From positions 115,080-179,079 of the forward strand of contig MNCI01014449.1 in the NCBI GenBank assembly GCA_015680685.1: a stretch of DNA of 64,000 bases, in the 5' to 3' direction. The notes below the pieces were generated by a model. It was not told the origin of the DNA and did no database searches. It saw only the letters and a list, made by a program, of their open reading frames with translations. This document shows positions 44,501-56,711 of this stretch, one piece after another (position 1 is the first letter of the stretch; every line of letters starts with the position of its first letter). This DNA comes from Gnetum montanum (taxonomy: Eukaryota > Streptophyta > Gnetopsida > Gnetales > Gnetaceae). A program made the translations under genes and the position numbers.

Positions 44501-46424
44501 TTTGTTGATATTATGGGGCTGAGCCTTCCTAAGTTACTGGCAATGGCATATAAGAAGGTGAATTATGAGAATATAGAGGGTAGGTTGGATGGTAAGAGGC
44601 ATGAGGTGGTGAACCTTTAGGAGATGTCATGTATTGATGGTACTCAGGAGAGTGGTAGTGGCGATTAGAAGTAAATGATGTAGAACTAGTTGGAGAAACA
44701 GGGTGTTGAACATAATATCCATGTGGTTTCGGTAGATATGGTTCATTTGTTGGTGGCCTCCCCCATGATTGTGGTTGTTGCCACTGTTATTGATGACCAT
44801 GTTGAAGTTGGTAATAAGTCCCCCTAGGATGGTACAATTGGTTGTGGGACTATCTATAATTACCTTGTGGGAGAGGAAGTCTCCCGGGCATGTGCTTTTG
44901 CGCAAACTTCAAATTTAAGGCACTTGCCCAATACTCCTATAGATGCAACAATACAGGGCATTAGCCCTTCGGATGGTCATATATGCATAGGTTGCATCCA
45001 TCATCTGCATCTATGGTTGAGTCTTTAGCCTCACTTTTGTCAGCCACTTTTCTCGTTTGCCAAAAAAGTGTTCCTGGTTGTTTCTTGGTTCTGTGTCCTC
45101 TGTTTATTATGATTGCCTAGCTTGTGTTGCATGATCTTCTCTGTGACCATCTCAATAAGAGTTGCGAGATTTACACTTATCCATTTGGACATCCTATTAA
45201 ACTTTGCTTCTAGATCATCAATAGACTCCTTTATTAGCAAGGTTTGTTGTGGAATCACCTTATCGAGAGCAATTTCATTTTCTTTACGATAGATCTTGAC
45301 CTCCCTCTGTTAAAGAGTTGGGTTCCATTGATATTTCTCAACATTCTTCCATTTGCATATACTCCTTCTTTTATCACACGCTTGATTAGCTCTTTAACCT
45401 GATGGACTTAGAGCTTGTATAATTTCCCTGGGGCATACATCCTAAGGATCTCCCTTATTTCATTATGAAGCCCATCTATGATGTGGTAAAGTTGCATTTC
45501 CATGGAGAAACCATGGCCTGGGCATCTATTTAGTAAGGCATAATATCTATCTAAGGCCATGTCTAAGGGTTCATGTTGTTCTTGTTTCCACTCTTGGACT
45601 TGTCTCCTCAAGTTAGAGACTTTTGCATAGATTTGGTATTTCTTGTTGAATAGCTCCATCATTATAGATCATTGATGGATGGAATTTGGTATCAATGGCC
45701 AATACCACACTTCAACTATATCAATTAGTATCCTAGGAAAGAGCTTAAGCTTTTTCCATCCACTTTCAATGTTGTAGTAAGCATAGGCATCATGGAAGGC
45801 TTGTAAATGCTGTTGCAGATCCAAATCATAGCCTCTTGCAAATTTGGGAATATTGTTCATGTCGAGCTTAGGTAAATGACTCTTTTTGCGATGCTTGGGA
45901 GATATCTTAATGGCCTCTATGATATGCATTAGGATTTTAGTGGCCAACAGGGGTTCATCATCATCAAACAAATTGTGAGGGAAATTTCTATGTTCATGGT
46001 CACTTCTTTGACTTTTCCTGTGCGTTCAATTCCAATTTTTAGTTCGACCCTTTAATGGAGTTCTATCTCTATACCTATGTTCATCTTTGTCAAAACTAGA
46101 CATTGGAGGGAAAGAGGAAGATGAAGAACTGGAAGAATTGGCATTACTTGTATGGTGTTCTTTGGGGTCTTTTGATTTATTGTTTATTAGTTTCAAGGAG
46201 GTCTTAGGCTTTGAGGCCTCCCCTAGTCTAGGACTTATGTCATCTCCTCCAAGATTGTTTGCCTTAGGTGAATGTAGTCTTTGAGTGTCTTCAGGGCAGT
46301 CATGATCATAACAAACCCCTGCATAAGGTTGATCACTCCAATCTTCTTCATCGTATATTGCATTATTTCTTCAGTAAATGTGTTCACTATACCATGAATT
46401 GTCATTTTTGTGTGGAAGAGACAT
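44501..46424 (-). pseudogene. Gag of element F (broken)
   Basis: The start ATG is at 46424-46422 (MSLPHKNDNSWYSEHIY). An acidic/Ser-rich segment (about 46200-46090) and charged DKDEHRYRDRTPL precede the capsid region at 45971-45408 (MNNIPKFARGYDLDLQQHL, AFHDAYAYYNIESGW, LFPRILIDIVEVWY, MELFNKKYQIYAKVSNLRR, RCPGHGFSMEMQLYHIIDGL). A helical region follows (45258-45040), then the CCHC-like motif CNLCIYDHPKG.CP with a TAA in place of one codon (near 44965-45000), then a Pro/Gln linker (44905-44627). Fewer stops than in C. Confidence 0.85.
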
Positions 46425-46530
46425 GGTTGTTGGTTTATAGTTGTGTGATTTAATATTTTTTGAAAGATATATCATTAATACCTTTTACAGTGATCATGTA
46501 TAATATAACTAATCTAAATAACTAGCACCA

Positions 46531-46548
46531 TCCCTTACAATGGTGCCA
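46531..46548 (-). other. Primer binding site of element F
   Basis: The reverse complement is TGGCACCATTGTAAGGGA, a decayed tRNA-Asp-type site one base inside the 5' LTR. Confidence 0.75.
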
Positions 46549-46549
46549 A

Positions 46550-47448
46550 TGATGAGTGGAAAGGTACCCTTATGCTCAATCATATGAATCATAAGTGTTC
46601 ACGCATGATCTGATTGAATTTCATGAATGGAACTAGTTGTGGCATCTAGATCACTATGCTTTGATCATAGTTCACTATCTTCCCACTTGGACTAGTGCTA
46701 GTTGTATCACATATGGTTTGGTCCAAAGTGAAGCATATGATGTTGTTTCTAATTCTATGCTACTCCTAAGAATGGTAAAGAGATAAATTAATTTAAACTA
46801 ACGGACAATAGAAAGTAAAAATCTAACTAGCCTACATGCGATGAGTATCCACACTTAATTGTCTGTACATGTTTTGGACTTTGTAAGACTACTTCTAGGA
46901 TTGCCAAGTGTATGTCACTGGTTGTGCCAAATGATACACTTCTAGATTACCAAGTATCTACACTTAAATGTTTGTGATTAAGGTGTACGCATTCTACTTA
47001 ATAACAAGAATAGTAAATAGCAATAAATGAAAATATTTAACTAAAGGAAGTAGTAAATAATTAACAATTAAAAGCAACAATAATCTAAGTGGATGCTGCA
47101 ATGATGGGAGTAATCTTGATCCTTATTGCCAATTTGAAACATGTCCAAGTATGTTACACTTGAACAAAGGTGCCATACAATTAGAAATATCACACTACAA
47201 GCATGCACTAGGAATAACAAACTTTAAAGAAAAGAAACTGAAAACTAAAACTATCTCCTACATGCTACTGACTACTCCCCATCTAAGCACCCAAGTTTCA
47301 TATTTATAGACAAACCTAGATGAGGTGATGTTGGGTATTTGACATTGCTTATTGACTCCAACGTTGGATACACAACGTCGGAGCCACCTGACATCAGAGC
47401 TTCGAAGTTGTGTATCCAATGTTGGGGCCTAACAATGGTGTCTCATCA
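46550..47448 (-). repeat. 5' LTR of element F
   Basis: 899 bp, TGATGAG to CTCATCA in both orientations. The U3 copy here (47320-47448) has its GACGTC sites mostly mutated to GATGTT, GACATT or AACGTC, compatible with CpG decay. Confidence 0.93.
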
Positions 47449-47974
47449 CACTTGGATTAAATTAATTATTTCCTTTATGCATTTAATATTCTAGCAATTT
47501 TATTTAATGTTTTAAGTAACTAAGTAATTAATAATGATTAAATAGCACACATAAGTATGACCACTTTGAGCATATGTCTAACACTAGGTAATCTAAGTAA
47601 CGCTTAACGCTTGGTAACCCAATAGTGCTATATGTGTTCAAGATGTGTACGAAAAGTGAGAATAGCAACTTATGTTAGTATTAGTTAAATATCAGCTAGC
47701 TATTAAATTAATTTAGCAAGTAAATATTTTATTCTTTATTCTTAGGCAACTTAGAACATAAAAGACAAAATGATAAAAATCACATACCTCAGTTATACTT
47801 AACCATACCCTTGGACTTCACAAGTGGAACTGGGAAGACAATAACTACAATGGTTAGTTTTACCTCATAAAACTAGTGTACAAAGAAACCTAAAGTGTTT
47901 GGAATTCGACTAGATTATTGAGTGAACGTTAGTGATTCGTATGGTTGGGCGTAGAGTATACTCACTGCTCATCA
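47449..47974 (+). repeat. 5' LTR of element D, second part
   Basis: Resumes at the duplicated CACTT and aligns with 60137-60668 of the 3' LTR. It carries the CTTGGTAACCCAATAG block (47612-47627) and ends CTCATCA at 47974. Confidence 0.92.
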
Positions 47975-47975
47975 T

Positions 47976-47993
47976 TGGCGTCATTGCCAAGGA
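47976..47993 (+). other. Primer binding site of element D
   Basis: TGGCGTCATTGCCAAGGA, tRNA-Asp type with C-to-T-like decay, one base after the LTR. Confidence 0.8.
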
Positions 47994-48130
47994 TTGTAGT
48001 TAGTTTCATGCACTATCTAGGACTTAATAAAAAATCATTCAACATCATTGGATCGAACTTTAAAGTAGCAATCATTCTAATACTAATAACAATTGTAGAA
48101 AGCATATTGTTAATTTCCTTCTAATCCAAA

Positions 48131-50640
48131 ATATCTTCTTCTCACAGGGATGATTCTTTGCCAAAATTTGAGCACACATTAAATCCAAGGAATAAACGAT
48201 CAAACTAGCCAGTGCCCAAAAACTTTTGAGTGGTATATACTCATCCTACTGAGTATGTGCCTAATTTCACCTTCATCTTACATTAGGATGACCAGATGTG
48301 GTGGAGAGACATGGAGGGCAACATTGTGTTGTTGTTTGATTGATTAGTTCTTGCGATGCTCGAACAAACTCTTATGAGGTTGGGCATCTAGGGGATCCAT
48401 GCTATATATGTTATGTAGGATCATAACTCTAGGGATTACCATCCCATTAAATCATAACGTAAAATTGATTGGCAACAAGAGAAATGCTATGAAATTGTGA
48501 AGGAGAAATAGTTCAATAACCCCTTGTTCCTATTAGGCTAAAAAGATTGTGAGGATCCCTTCTATGGGGTTCTCATTTCATTGACTCTCATCCCCTTGGT
48601 TTTGATGAATAGGGATTGAACCAAAATTTACAATCCACTGTAAACAATCCTAGTTTAGGTAAGAATGGATCCCATGATCATGGGAGATCCAAAGATGAGA
48701 ATCATGGTAGGGACAAGGACAAGCATCATGATGATGATCATGGTCATGACCACTGAAGAGGAGGTGGCAACTATCGCGGTGTTAGTCCTCCTTTCTCTTT
48801 ACCTTCATCATCCTCTTCCTCCTCCTTTAGCTCTGACCAAAGCCATAGAGGACATGACTGTGATGGAGGTGACCAATAGGAAAAAGATGATCGTGGTCAT
48901 AGAGCTTGCTAGAATGATTGAGATCAAGGGCATGGGCATTGAAGGGAGGCCCACCATCATGAGAGAAGGGATAGCAGAGGGCATCATAGGCATCATGGAA
49001 ATCACAAAGGTCATGACTATGATAAGCCTTTGCTTGCTAATCGAAACATGCTGAACATCATAGAGATAATTAGAATTCCAACAAGGCATGTGAAAGATAG
49101 CCGAATAAAGTGGTTGAATATGAACAAAATCCCCAAGTTTGAAGGAGGATACAACTCAGATCTATAGAACCATCTACAAGCCTTTTATGATGCTTGTACT
49201 TTGCAGAACATATTGTATAGATGGCAAAAAAATAAGTTGTTCCCTAGGATACTCATAAAAGAAGTTGAAAGTTGGTGTTGATCATTGGAGCCAGAATCAA
49301 TCCGTAGATGGAGTACAATGCTTAAGCTGTTCAATGACAAATATCAAATGTACTCTTAAGTGTCCAATTTGAGAAAGCATATCCAAGGTTGGTGATAAGA
49401 AATACATGAACCCTTGAACGTAGCCATGGGCAAGTACTATTCCCTTTTGCATTGATGTCCTAGCTATGGTTATTCTCAAAGGGAGTAGCTTCATCATATC
49501 ATAGATGGTATGCAATCAAAATTGAGGAAAACTCTTGGGGTCTATGCCCAAGGAAGATTGTCAAAACTTGGTGCCCATCAAATCCAAAGGCTCATTAAGT
49601 AGGTTGCTAAAGAAGAAGGAGAGCTCAAAAAAAGAGAAAGTGTGGAGGAGTACAACCAAGATCCTTCCTTCAAAAAAATGGAAGTCTAGTTTGTTGATAG
49701 TGAGGAAGAGACATCAATTGATGAGGTGGTGTAACATAAGACCTTGCCAATTCAAAAATCTATGTCTAAAATTTTGGCCAAGTTGGACAAAATGTGCGAG
49801 TCTTTGGATGAGAATTTTCAAACCGCTCTGAAAATACTAGAAGCATCCAAAGAGAAAAGTAGTGATTGTGATTGTAGAAGAAGAAAGAAAGTTGAACGTG
49901 CCCACCAAAGGGGTAAGGGCAAATTTGTTGCCATAGAAGAGGTTATGGAGTCCAAATTAGATGATGATGATGGATGTAACATATGCTAACATGAACATCC
50001 TAAGGGATGTTGCCCTATTTTGTCACACTTGCAGGAATTTAGGGTGTACACTCTAAATCTTGGATTGGTAAGAAGGAAAGCACCCATAAGGTTGCCTTAT
50101 CCTTAAGGCAACCCAAGGCAATTCCATCAACAACAAGCCTATTATCCAAGTGGAGCTCCACCACAATGGTTTGAGTAGTATCATCAGTGGAAGCATCCAT
50201 AGTTATGGGGGATGCCACCACCAAGGTAGCATTACCCTTACAAATAGCTTGATTCATATAGGTACTATGTTCAACAACCCATGTCTTCACATGACTCTTC
50301 CAATCACTTCTCATTCCAACATCATTACTACCCTCTTAAGTATTACAAAGCTCATTCTCCATCTCCATGAAAGAAGTCCCCATATCCTTATCATCCTCCT
50401 CATCCTTTTGTGCACGTCCCTTCATTATCAACCCAATTACCACTTGCTCCATCAATGCAAGGTGAGATTCTAGCCTAGCCATAGCAGCTATTAACTTATA
50501 GCCAACTCCTCAACCGAGTGGTTCAAAACCCAAACCCACAAAGAGATCATTCTTTTGAGCCAACAGTCCTATAAAGCCCTCATAGACTCATGTGGCTAAT
50601 AACCTTACTTCTTCCTAATCCTTTGCATCTAATCCATTCA
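48131..50640 (+). pseudogene. Gag of element D (broken, start lost)
   Basis: By alignment with E and B the start codon position at 48131 reads ATA (ISSSHRDDS), so the gag ATG is lost. The N-terminal block VVYTHPTEYVPNFTFIL lies at 48232-48285. A charged Asp/His/Arg region (48660-49060) precedes the capsid (49118-49560: MNKIPKFEGGYNSD, EPESIRRWSTMLKLFND, SYGYSQRE-like, QSKLRKTLGVYAQGRL). An acidic helical part follows (49744-49960: MSKILAKLDKMCESLDENF), then the CCHC-like CNIC.HEHPKGCCP (49978-50025, with one TAA) and the Pro/Gln linker to 50500. Confidence 0.85.
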
Positions 50641-51350
50641 AGTCCCCTTTGAGTCAAACACCTTCTAAAGTGCATACTGTCATAACCCATGCAGTAACTG
50701 ATTGGATAAAGGTTGGTCACCTTCCTAGGAAAAGATCTAATCCTGGGAGTTTCTTAATCTATCTCTAAATCGATGGTAATGAGCTTTGAAAAGCTCTTCT
50801 AGATTTAGGTTCTAGTGTTAATCTAATTTCTCATCAGATGTACAAAGCTCGTAACCTTCCTCCATTTAAGAAGAGTAACATTTGTCTTGAGTTGGTAGAT
50901 CAGTCCATTACTATTCCTTTGGGATTGCTAGAGGACATTATGACTACTTTCTGTGGGCGATCCTATCCTACTGACTTTCTAGTGATCCATGTGGATAACT
51001 ACAAGGGGAACTTCCCAATCATCATGGCAAGGGCTTTACTAAGTACCATTGATGCACAGTTGGGAATCAGAGATCTTTCCTTGGAGATTTCTAAAGAAAA
51101 TGCATCTGGAAAGATTAAGAAGAAAAGAGTTCTATGCATCGCATACAGTGATACATGGTACAACTATGTATAGAAATTATGGGCCATAAAAAGCACATGA
51201 ATCACAGTATGTAGATAGTATGCAAATGAATCTAAAATTCAAAGGTGCCTGTATGTAGTAGCCACAAACCAGGAGGGCACTCAATAGCTTAACATGTGCC
51301 TATGTTGAAGGCATGGATGAACTAGAGTAAGTTCATCCCCAACTCTCTAA
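50641..51350 (+). pseudogene. Aspartic protease of element D (broken)
   Basis: VITHAVTDWIKVGHLPRK leads into the active-site region ALLDLGSSVNLISHQMYKA (about 50790-50850). The family triplet DSG/DTG reads DLG, so Asp and Gly are kept but the middle residue is changed. It continues LELVDQSITIPLGLLEDIM and FPIIMARALLSTIDAQLGI (to 51173). An open 111-codon stretch spans 50838-51173. It is then interrupted by a TAG before the linker to RT. Confidence 0.8.
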
Positions 51351-52983
51351 TGATGAACCTGATGATACTTATTGGGAAGAGTTGGAGATCCCTAAAAATT
51401 TTAAATAGGAGCCCTTGGAGTTGAAAAATCTACCTGATAGTATGAAATATGCATTTCTAAAAAATGACAAGCTAATGATAATCAATGTCAACCTTGCTCC
51501 TGAATGGAAAGAGATGTTGTTGAAAGTGGTTAACAAATGGCCAACAACCTTTGCTTGGTCATATCCTGAACTCACTAGGATTGATCCTTAGATATGCCAA
51601 CATCACATCTATATGGATCCTTTTATAAAGCCAAAGAGACAGTCATAGCATTGGTTGAACTCCAAGTTTAAGCAAATTATCAAGGAGGAGATTGAACAAC
51701 TCCTTAAGGTAGGGTTCATCGATCCAATTATAGATAGTAAGCGGGTTAGCCCACTTGTGATCATACCAAAGAAAGATGCCAAGTGGAGGATCTATATTAA
51801 TTTTAGGCTATTGAACATGGTGACCTACAAGGATCATTTCTCATTACCATTTATGGACCAGGTGTTGGACACTATCTCTTGGCATTGCTATTACAACTTT
51901 CTGAATGGTTATAATGGCTATAACCAAATTCAGATTGCATCAGAGAATTAGGCCAAAACTACATTCACAAGTCCTTGGGGGACTTTTGTATATAAAAATA
52001 TGCATTTTGGTTTATGTAATGCCCTTACAACATTCCAATGCCTTGTCTTGAACATTTTTCAATAGTTGATTGGTAGCAAGGTAGAAGTCTTTATGGATGA
52101 CTTCTCCACCTCTGGTGCTACATTTGAGCAAGCCCAAAACCACCTTGATCAAGTGCTAAAAAGGTGTGTGGAGACCAATCTTCAGCTCAATTAGCAAAAG
52201 AGCCATTTGATGATCTAAGAGGGCATTATTTTGGGGCATAGAATCTCACCATCAGGGATAGAGATGAACCCTAAAAAGATTAGGGTCATCCAAGGAATTA
52301 CCCATCATCTAGAAACTGTTAAAGATGTTTGGTCATTCCTTGGTCACATTAACTGCTACCGATAATTCATAGAGAATTTTTCTAAGATCACTAAACTATT
52401 GGTGGCAATGAAAAAGAAAGATACTCCATTCATATGAACCAAGGCATGTGAAAAAGCATTCTAGTAACTCAAGTAAAAGCTTGTAGAAACTCCAATTCTA
52501 CAAGCACTTGACTAGTCCCAATTGTTCAACATCATGAAGAATGCATCAAACTATGTCTTAGAAGTCATTCTTACGTAGTTGGATGAATAGAAATGTCCAT
52601 ATTACATCCACTATGTGAGCTGAAGCATTATGGATGCATAGCTAAACTACACCATAATCGAGAAAGAGCTAGTGGTGGTGGTGTATGCCTTGGAGAAGTT
52701 TAGGCAATATGTGCTTGGATACAAGGTGTTTGTGTACACTGACCACAATATCATTTACTTCTTAGTGAATAAATTGATAGTAAGCCCCTGTACCATATAG
52801 TGGCTTGTGATCTTGTAGAAATTCGATCTTACAATCATAGATTGAAAGGGATTGAGAACATGGTTGTTGATCACTTGTCTCGATTATAATGGGACAACAA
52901 AGAGGAAGAGAGTCCACTTTTTGATTAGTTTTCTGATGAACTCCTCATGCTGGTGCGATAAATAAACAAGTGCTCAATGAACC
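51351..52983 (+). pseudogene. Reverse transcriptase and RNase H of element D (broken)
   Basis: The RT N-terminal part INVNLAPEWKEMLLKVVNKW leads to EEIEQLLKVGFIDPIIDSKR and VSPLVIIPKKDAKWRIYINF (51655-51800). The first catalytic box reads FLNGYNGYNQI, with Asp changed to Asn, while the YxDD box FMDDFS (about 52093-52110) is intact, the reverse of A and B. RNase H follows (KNASNYVLEVILT with the first Asp lost, IEKELVVVVYALEKF, VYTDHNIIYF, ending near 52890). About ten stops. Cut at 52983 by solo LTR H. Confidence 0.87.
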
Positions 52984-53846
52984 TGATGAGTGGCGAGGTA
53001 CCCCTACACTCCACCATACGAATACTAGCATACACGCGCTATACGGTCGAACTCCGCAGACTAAATGCCTTAATGCCACAAGAAACACTTGGGGTTAATC
53101 GTTCGTTGTCTTCCCAGGCTTGCTTGTATGTGTCACGGTGTATGGTTAAGCAAGTCTGAGGTATGTGATTTTTTTGGTATTTTCGGCTTANNNNNNNNNN
53201 NNNNNNNNNNNNNNNNNNNNNNNNNNNNNNNNNNNNNNNNNNNNNNNNNNNNNNNNNNNNNNNNNNNNNNNNNNNNNNNNNNNNNNNNNNNNNNNNNNNN
53301 NNNNNNNNNNNNNNNNNNNNNNNNNNNNNNNNNNNNNNNNNNNNNNNNNNNNNNNNNNNNNNNNNNNNNNNNNNNNNNNNNNNNNNNNNNNNNNNNNNNN
53401 NNNNNNNNNNNNNNNNNNNNNNNNNNNNNNNNNNNNNNNNNNNNNNNNNNNNNNNNNNNNNNNNNNNNNNNNNNNNNNNNNNNNNNNNNNNNNNNNNNNN
53501 NNNNNNNNNNNNNNNNNNNNNNNNNNNNNNNNNNNNNNNNNNNNNNNNNNNNNNNNNNNNNNNNNNNNNNNNNNNNNNNNNNNNNNNNNNNNNNNNNNNN
53601 NNNNNNNNNNNNNNNNNNNNNNNNNNNNNNNNNNNNNNNNNNNNNNNNNNNNNNNNNNNNNNNNNNNNNNNNNNNNNNNNNNNNNNNNNNNNNNNNNTGC
53701 CAGAGCTTCGCTACACTAGCCAGGATTGGGAAATGAAGGGAGTGCCACCTCTTATTTATAGATATGGCGACGGGACGTGATATCGCGTACGCGATATCGC
53801 AGGGTAAGACGCGATATCGCGGCCCAGTGCAAGTCGCGTCTCATCA
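52984..53846 (-). repeat. Solo LTR H (with assembly gap)
   Basis: Perfect target duplication GAACC (52979-52983 and 53847-53851). On the minus strand it starts TGATGAGACGCGAC, carries three GCGATATCGC-type palindromes (53770-53820), a TATA box CTATAAATAAGAGG (53749-53762) and ends CTCATCA. U3 and U5 ends are both present once, so a single LTR is the simplest reading. The N run could instead hide a collapsed full element. It is related to the E LTR subfamily. Confidence 0.85.
53191..53697. other. Assembly gap (507 N)
   Basis: A run of N inside LTR H. Confidence 0.99.
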
Positions 53847-55010
53847 GAACCTAAGTGGTATGATGAAATCCTCACTTATCTTATCACTTAGGAGATGCCA
53901 TAAGAGTTAGACCATAGGAAGAAACAACGGTTTCTTTATCAGGCCAAATGCTTCATGGAGATCAATGGACATCTTTACAAGGTGTGCACTGATGACTTAG
54001 TTCATTGGTGTGTTCATGATGCTAACTAACTGCACGTCCTCCAAGATGATCATGAGGGTCATTTTGGGGGCCACAATGTTCAAAGATGCACAACGATTAA
54101 GATCCTGATGATAGGGTAGTATTGGACAACAATCTTTAGGGATGCCCATCACTTCATGTGCTCTTGTGAACGTTGTCAATGTGATGGTGGGATGACCGCT
54201 CAAATGGAGGATCCTTTGTAGTGAATTCAACCACTGGAACCCTTCTATATCTAGGGCATTGACTTTATGGGTCCCATCACACCCATGTCGAATGGAAAGG
54301 GATATATTATAGTTGTTGTTGACTATTTTATGAAATGGGTAAAAGCAGCAGTCGTCACTAACTATACATCTTCCACTACTACTCATTTTGTACAACAATA
54401 TATTGTAAACAAGTTTGGGGTGCCATGTGCATTGATTTTTGACAATGGTACTCATTTTACAAGCACCACCTTTCAAAGCTCATGCAACGCTTGGTGGTAG
54501 AACATAAATTAACAACACCCTACCACCCCCAAGCCAACAGTCTAGTAGAGGTTACCAATAGGGAGATCTCTAAAATCCTAGCAAGAACAATTAACAAATA
54601 TAGGAGAGACTGGAACACAAAACTCAACAATGCCCTTTGGGCTTATTGCTCAACATGAAAACTCCCTATAGGCTACTCTTCCTATGAGCTGGTGTACAAA
54701 AAACTACCAAGACTTCCAATTCAATCCAAGCTCCGCACACTTTCAACGACCTATGACCTTGATCTTGACCTGAGCCTAACACAGAAAGAAAGATTGATCA
54801 ACCTTAATGTGCTAGATGAGAATATATTGGTGACCTTATCTTTGAATGAGGTGCACAAAGCATTCAACAAAAATGCCATGACTTTAGAATAAGAAAAATA
54901 AAATTTCAACTTGGAGATAAGGTCCTCTACTGGAACCCCACACATGTCCCTCAAAAGACTACTAGAACCCCACAACTAGTTTCTATTTTTGACTTTTAAT
55001 ATTGATAATT
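53847..55010 (+). pseudogene. Integrase of element D (broken)
   Basis: The N-terminal zinc region is well kept (DDHEGHFGGHNVQRC, then HHFMCSCERCQ with both Cys, 54043-54185). The DDE core is at 54255-54560: GIDFMGPITPMSNG, IVNKFGVPCALIFDN, SLVEVTNREIS. Then NTKLNNALWAYCST, LPIQSKLRTLSTTYDLDLDL (54713-54772) and NEVHKAFNKNAMTLE, followed by a frame-shifted FQLGDKVLYWNP-like tail. Interrupted by TAG/TGA/TAA stops (for example before GIDFMGP) and a frameshift after FQSSCNAWW. Confidence 0.88.
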
Positions 55011-56185
55011 AAGACAATGTTTCTTTTTCATGGAACAGGAAGTGAGTCCACATCATCCACCCATCCACAACAATCTATGGTGTTCTTAGTTTCGAAAATA
55101 TGAGGTCCCTTTCATTAATGAAACTTTAACAAACTTGTGGCCTTGGTAGTTTCCAAATTTGGGAAAGATCAAATTGATTGATAAGGGTGTGGCTTCAAGG
55201 GAACCCAATGCTCTTTGTACCTTTCTATTTACTTGAGCACATTAGTGTTTTTCATAGATTTCTTACCATTCCATGTTGACCAATAACTAGAAGATAATAA
55301 GTCTTTGCATGGTGTGGCTTCCATTCAAAAACCCATAAAAACATAAAACTTAAAAAAAATGATGGGAATTCAAAGCACATTCCTTGGACAAAATAATAGG
55401 CTACAAGCATTAGTTATGGGACTAGAAAGACATGTTACCCATGCTTGAAGGTCCCCTCTAACTAAGGACCCTTTTCACTTCTTGCTTCTCTTTTCTTCTC
55501 TAATAAGAAATGGTGTTTGATCTGTGGGAACATTCTTATGTCTTGAAGTAGTGGACTAGTCTTAGGGTGTCAATGTGAAATCACTGAAAGTGGTTGATTT
55601 TGATCTGGACTAAGGATGGGCTTTATCAAGTCATTTAACCATGACATCCACAAGGGACTTCATGTGATCATGAGATGGAACTCCATTCCATCTTCTCTCT
55701 CATCCATTAATGCTATCCATAATTTCACCTCACTATTGATTTTCCATGTTTTGTTTAATGTCTTAGTTTGATATATTGAAATTCTAAGATAGATTCTACT
55801 GGATTTGATTCTTAACTTATTATAACCATTAGTTAACTGTGGGATCCATAGACTCCTTAGTTTGAGGGTATGCAAGGGAAAAATGGGCATGAGCCTGCTA
55901 TGGGAAGGATCCACTTGCATATCTCTTTGTTGGGCTTGTTAAGTACCCTATACTTAGGCATTTTGACGATCAAATCTTTCATGCACTCCATCGGTTGCAT
56001 CCAACTATGTGCTCCTTAAGGCATTTCTCCATCACAATTTCATTCTCCCATCAAATTCTCCAATTTTGTGAATTAGTAAGCCCTCTTCAAGCATTTCATC
56101 ATGTTCACGACTTTTTTGGCTCTCCATAGACCCCAAATTCATGCTTAAACTCGTATTTTTCAAAATATTGAAAGTGAAAAATTTT
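55011..56185 (+). other. Post-pol noncoding region of element D
   Basis: No gene supported. It shares blocks with E, A and B (AGTGAGTCCACATCATCC near 55041; GACATGTTACCCATGC near 55428). It lacks the internal polypurine tract seen in B, C, E and F. Confidence 0.6.
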
Positions 56186-56189
56186 CTAC

Positions 56190-56274
56190 ATCAACTTTGT
56201 CAACGGGACCCCGTATATTCATCCAATCCATCGACAAGACCTGGTTGATGCAAAGCAAAAACTGTCTATATATA
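56190..56274 (+). promoter_or_regulatory. Internal promoter of element D
   Basis: The TATA box TATATATA is at 56267-56274. Upstream, AACTTTGTCAACGGGACC matches AACTGTGTCAATGGGATA of D's 5' U3 (37830-37847), and GGTTGATGCAAAG matches CGTTGACGCAAGG of the 3' U3 (59868-59880). The GT donor lies 154 bases after the TATA start, nearly the same spacing as in B (157). Confidence 0.62.
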
Positions 56275-56420
56275 CACGTGAACACTCTAGAAGTTTTCAC
56301 ATTTGAACCAAAATGAGGGGAGAGTTTTTAAACTTTTCAAAGCCTAGAACCTTTTGAGAGCCATAACTTCCTAACCATTTGTTCAATTCACTTCATTCTT
56401 CGATCTTGTAGCTACTGAAG

Positions 56421-56711
56421 GTAAGCTCTTTGTCATGGGGGCCTCAAATTTTAAGTTTTCTTATGAAATTTTTTTTCAAAATTTTTCAAACTTCCACAAA
56501 GGTTTAACTAAGAAACCAACATTGAAACATCAAATTATGAGAGTTAAACCCTTTCAACAAGCTCCGATAACATTAAAAATCAAATAACAATAAAATAATC
56601 AATTCATCATGGTCAAAACTTAGCCTAAGTGTAATTGCCTAATGAGATAAGGTACTTAAAGGTCATAAGTTACACATTATATGCTAATCCTTGGTTATTT
56701 TTTGACCATAG
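56421..56711 (+). other. Putative intron before accessory ORF of D
   Basis: The donor CTGAAG|GTAAGC is at 56421 (consensus). The acceptor TTATTTTTTGACCATAG| ends at 56711, next base is the ATG. 291 nt. The acceptor surroundings align with B. Confidence 0.6.

Larger units (their letters stand above)
38165..47448 (-). mobile_element. Element F: non-autonomous LTR element with gag and accessory gene, no pol
   Basis: Perfect target duplication CACTT (38160-38164 and 47449-47453), inserted in D's 5' LTR. Minus-strand order: LTR 46550-47448, PBS 46531-46548, gag 46424-44500, noncoding, intron, accessory ORF 41955-39232, PPT, LTR 38165-39034. No protease, RT, RNase H or integrase. In the first 103 aligned LTR bases I count 21 differences, 18 of them transitions, so it is old. 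Same organisation as C. Confidence 0.92.

Noticed and set aside
48665-49054. Long Met/Ile-rich open frame of 129 codons on the plus strand, and its antisense frame
   Set aside because: It is an out-of-frame reading of the charged Asp/His/Arg-rich part of D's gag; composition is an artefact of the GAT/CAT repeats.
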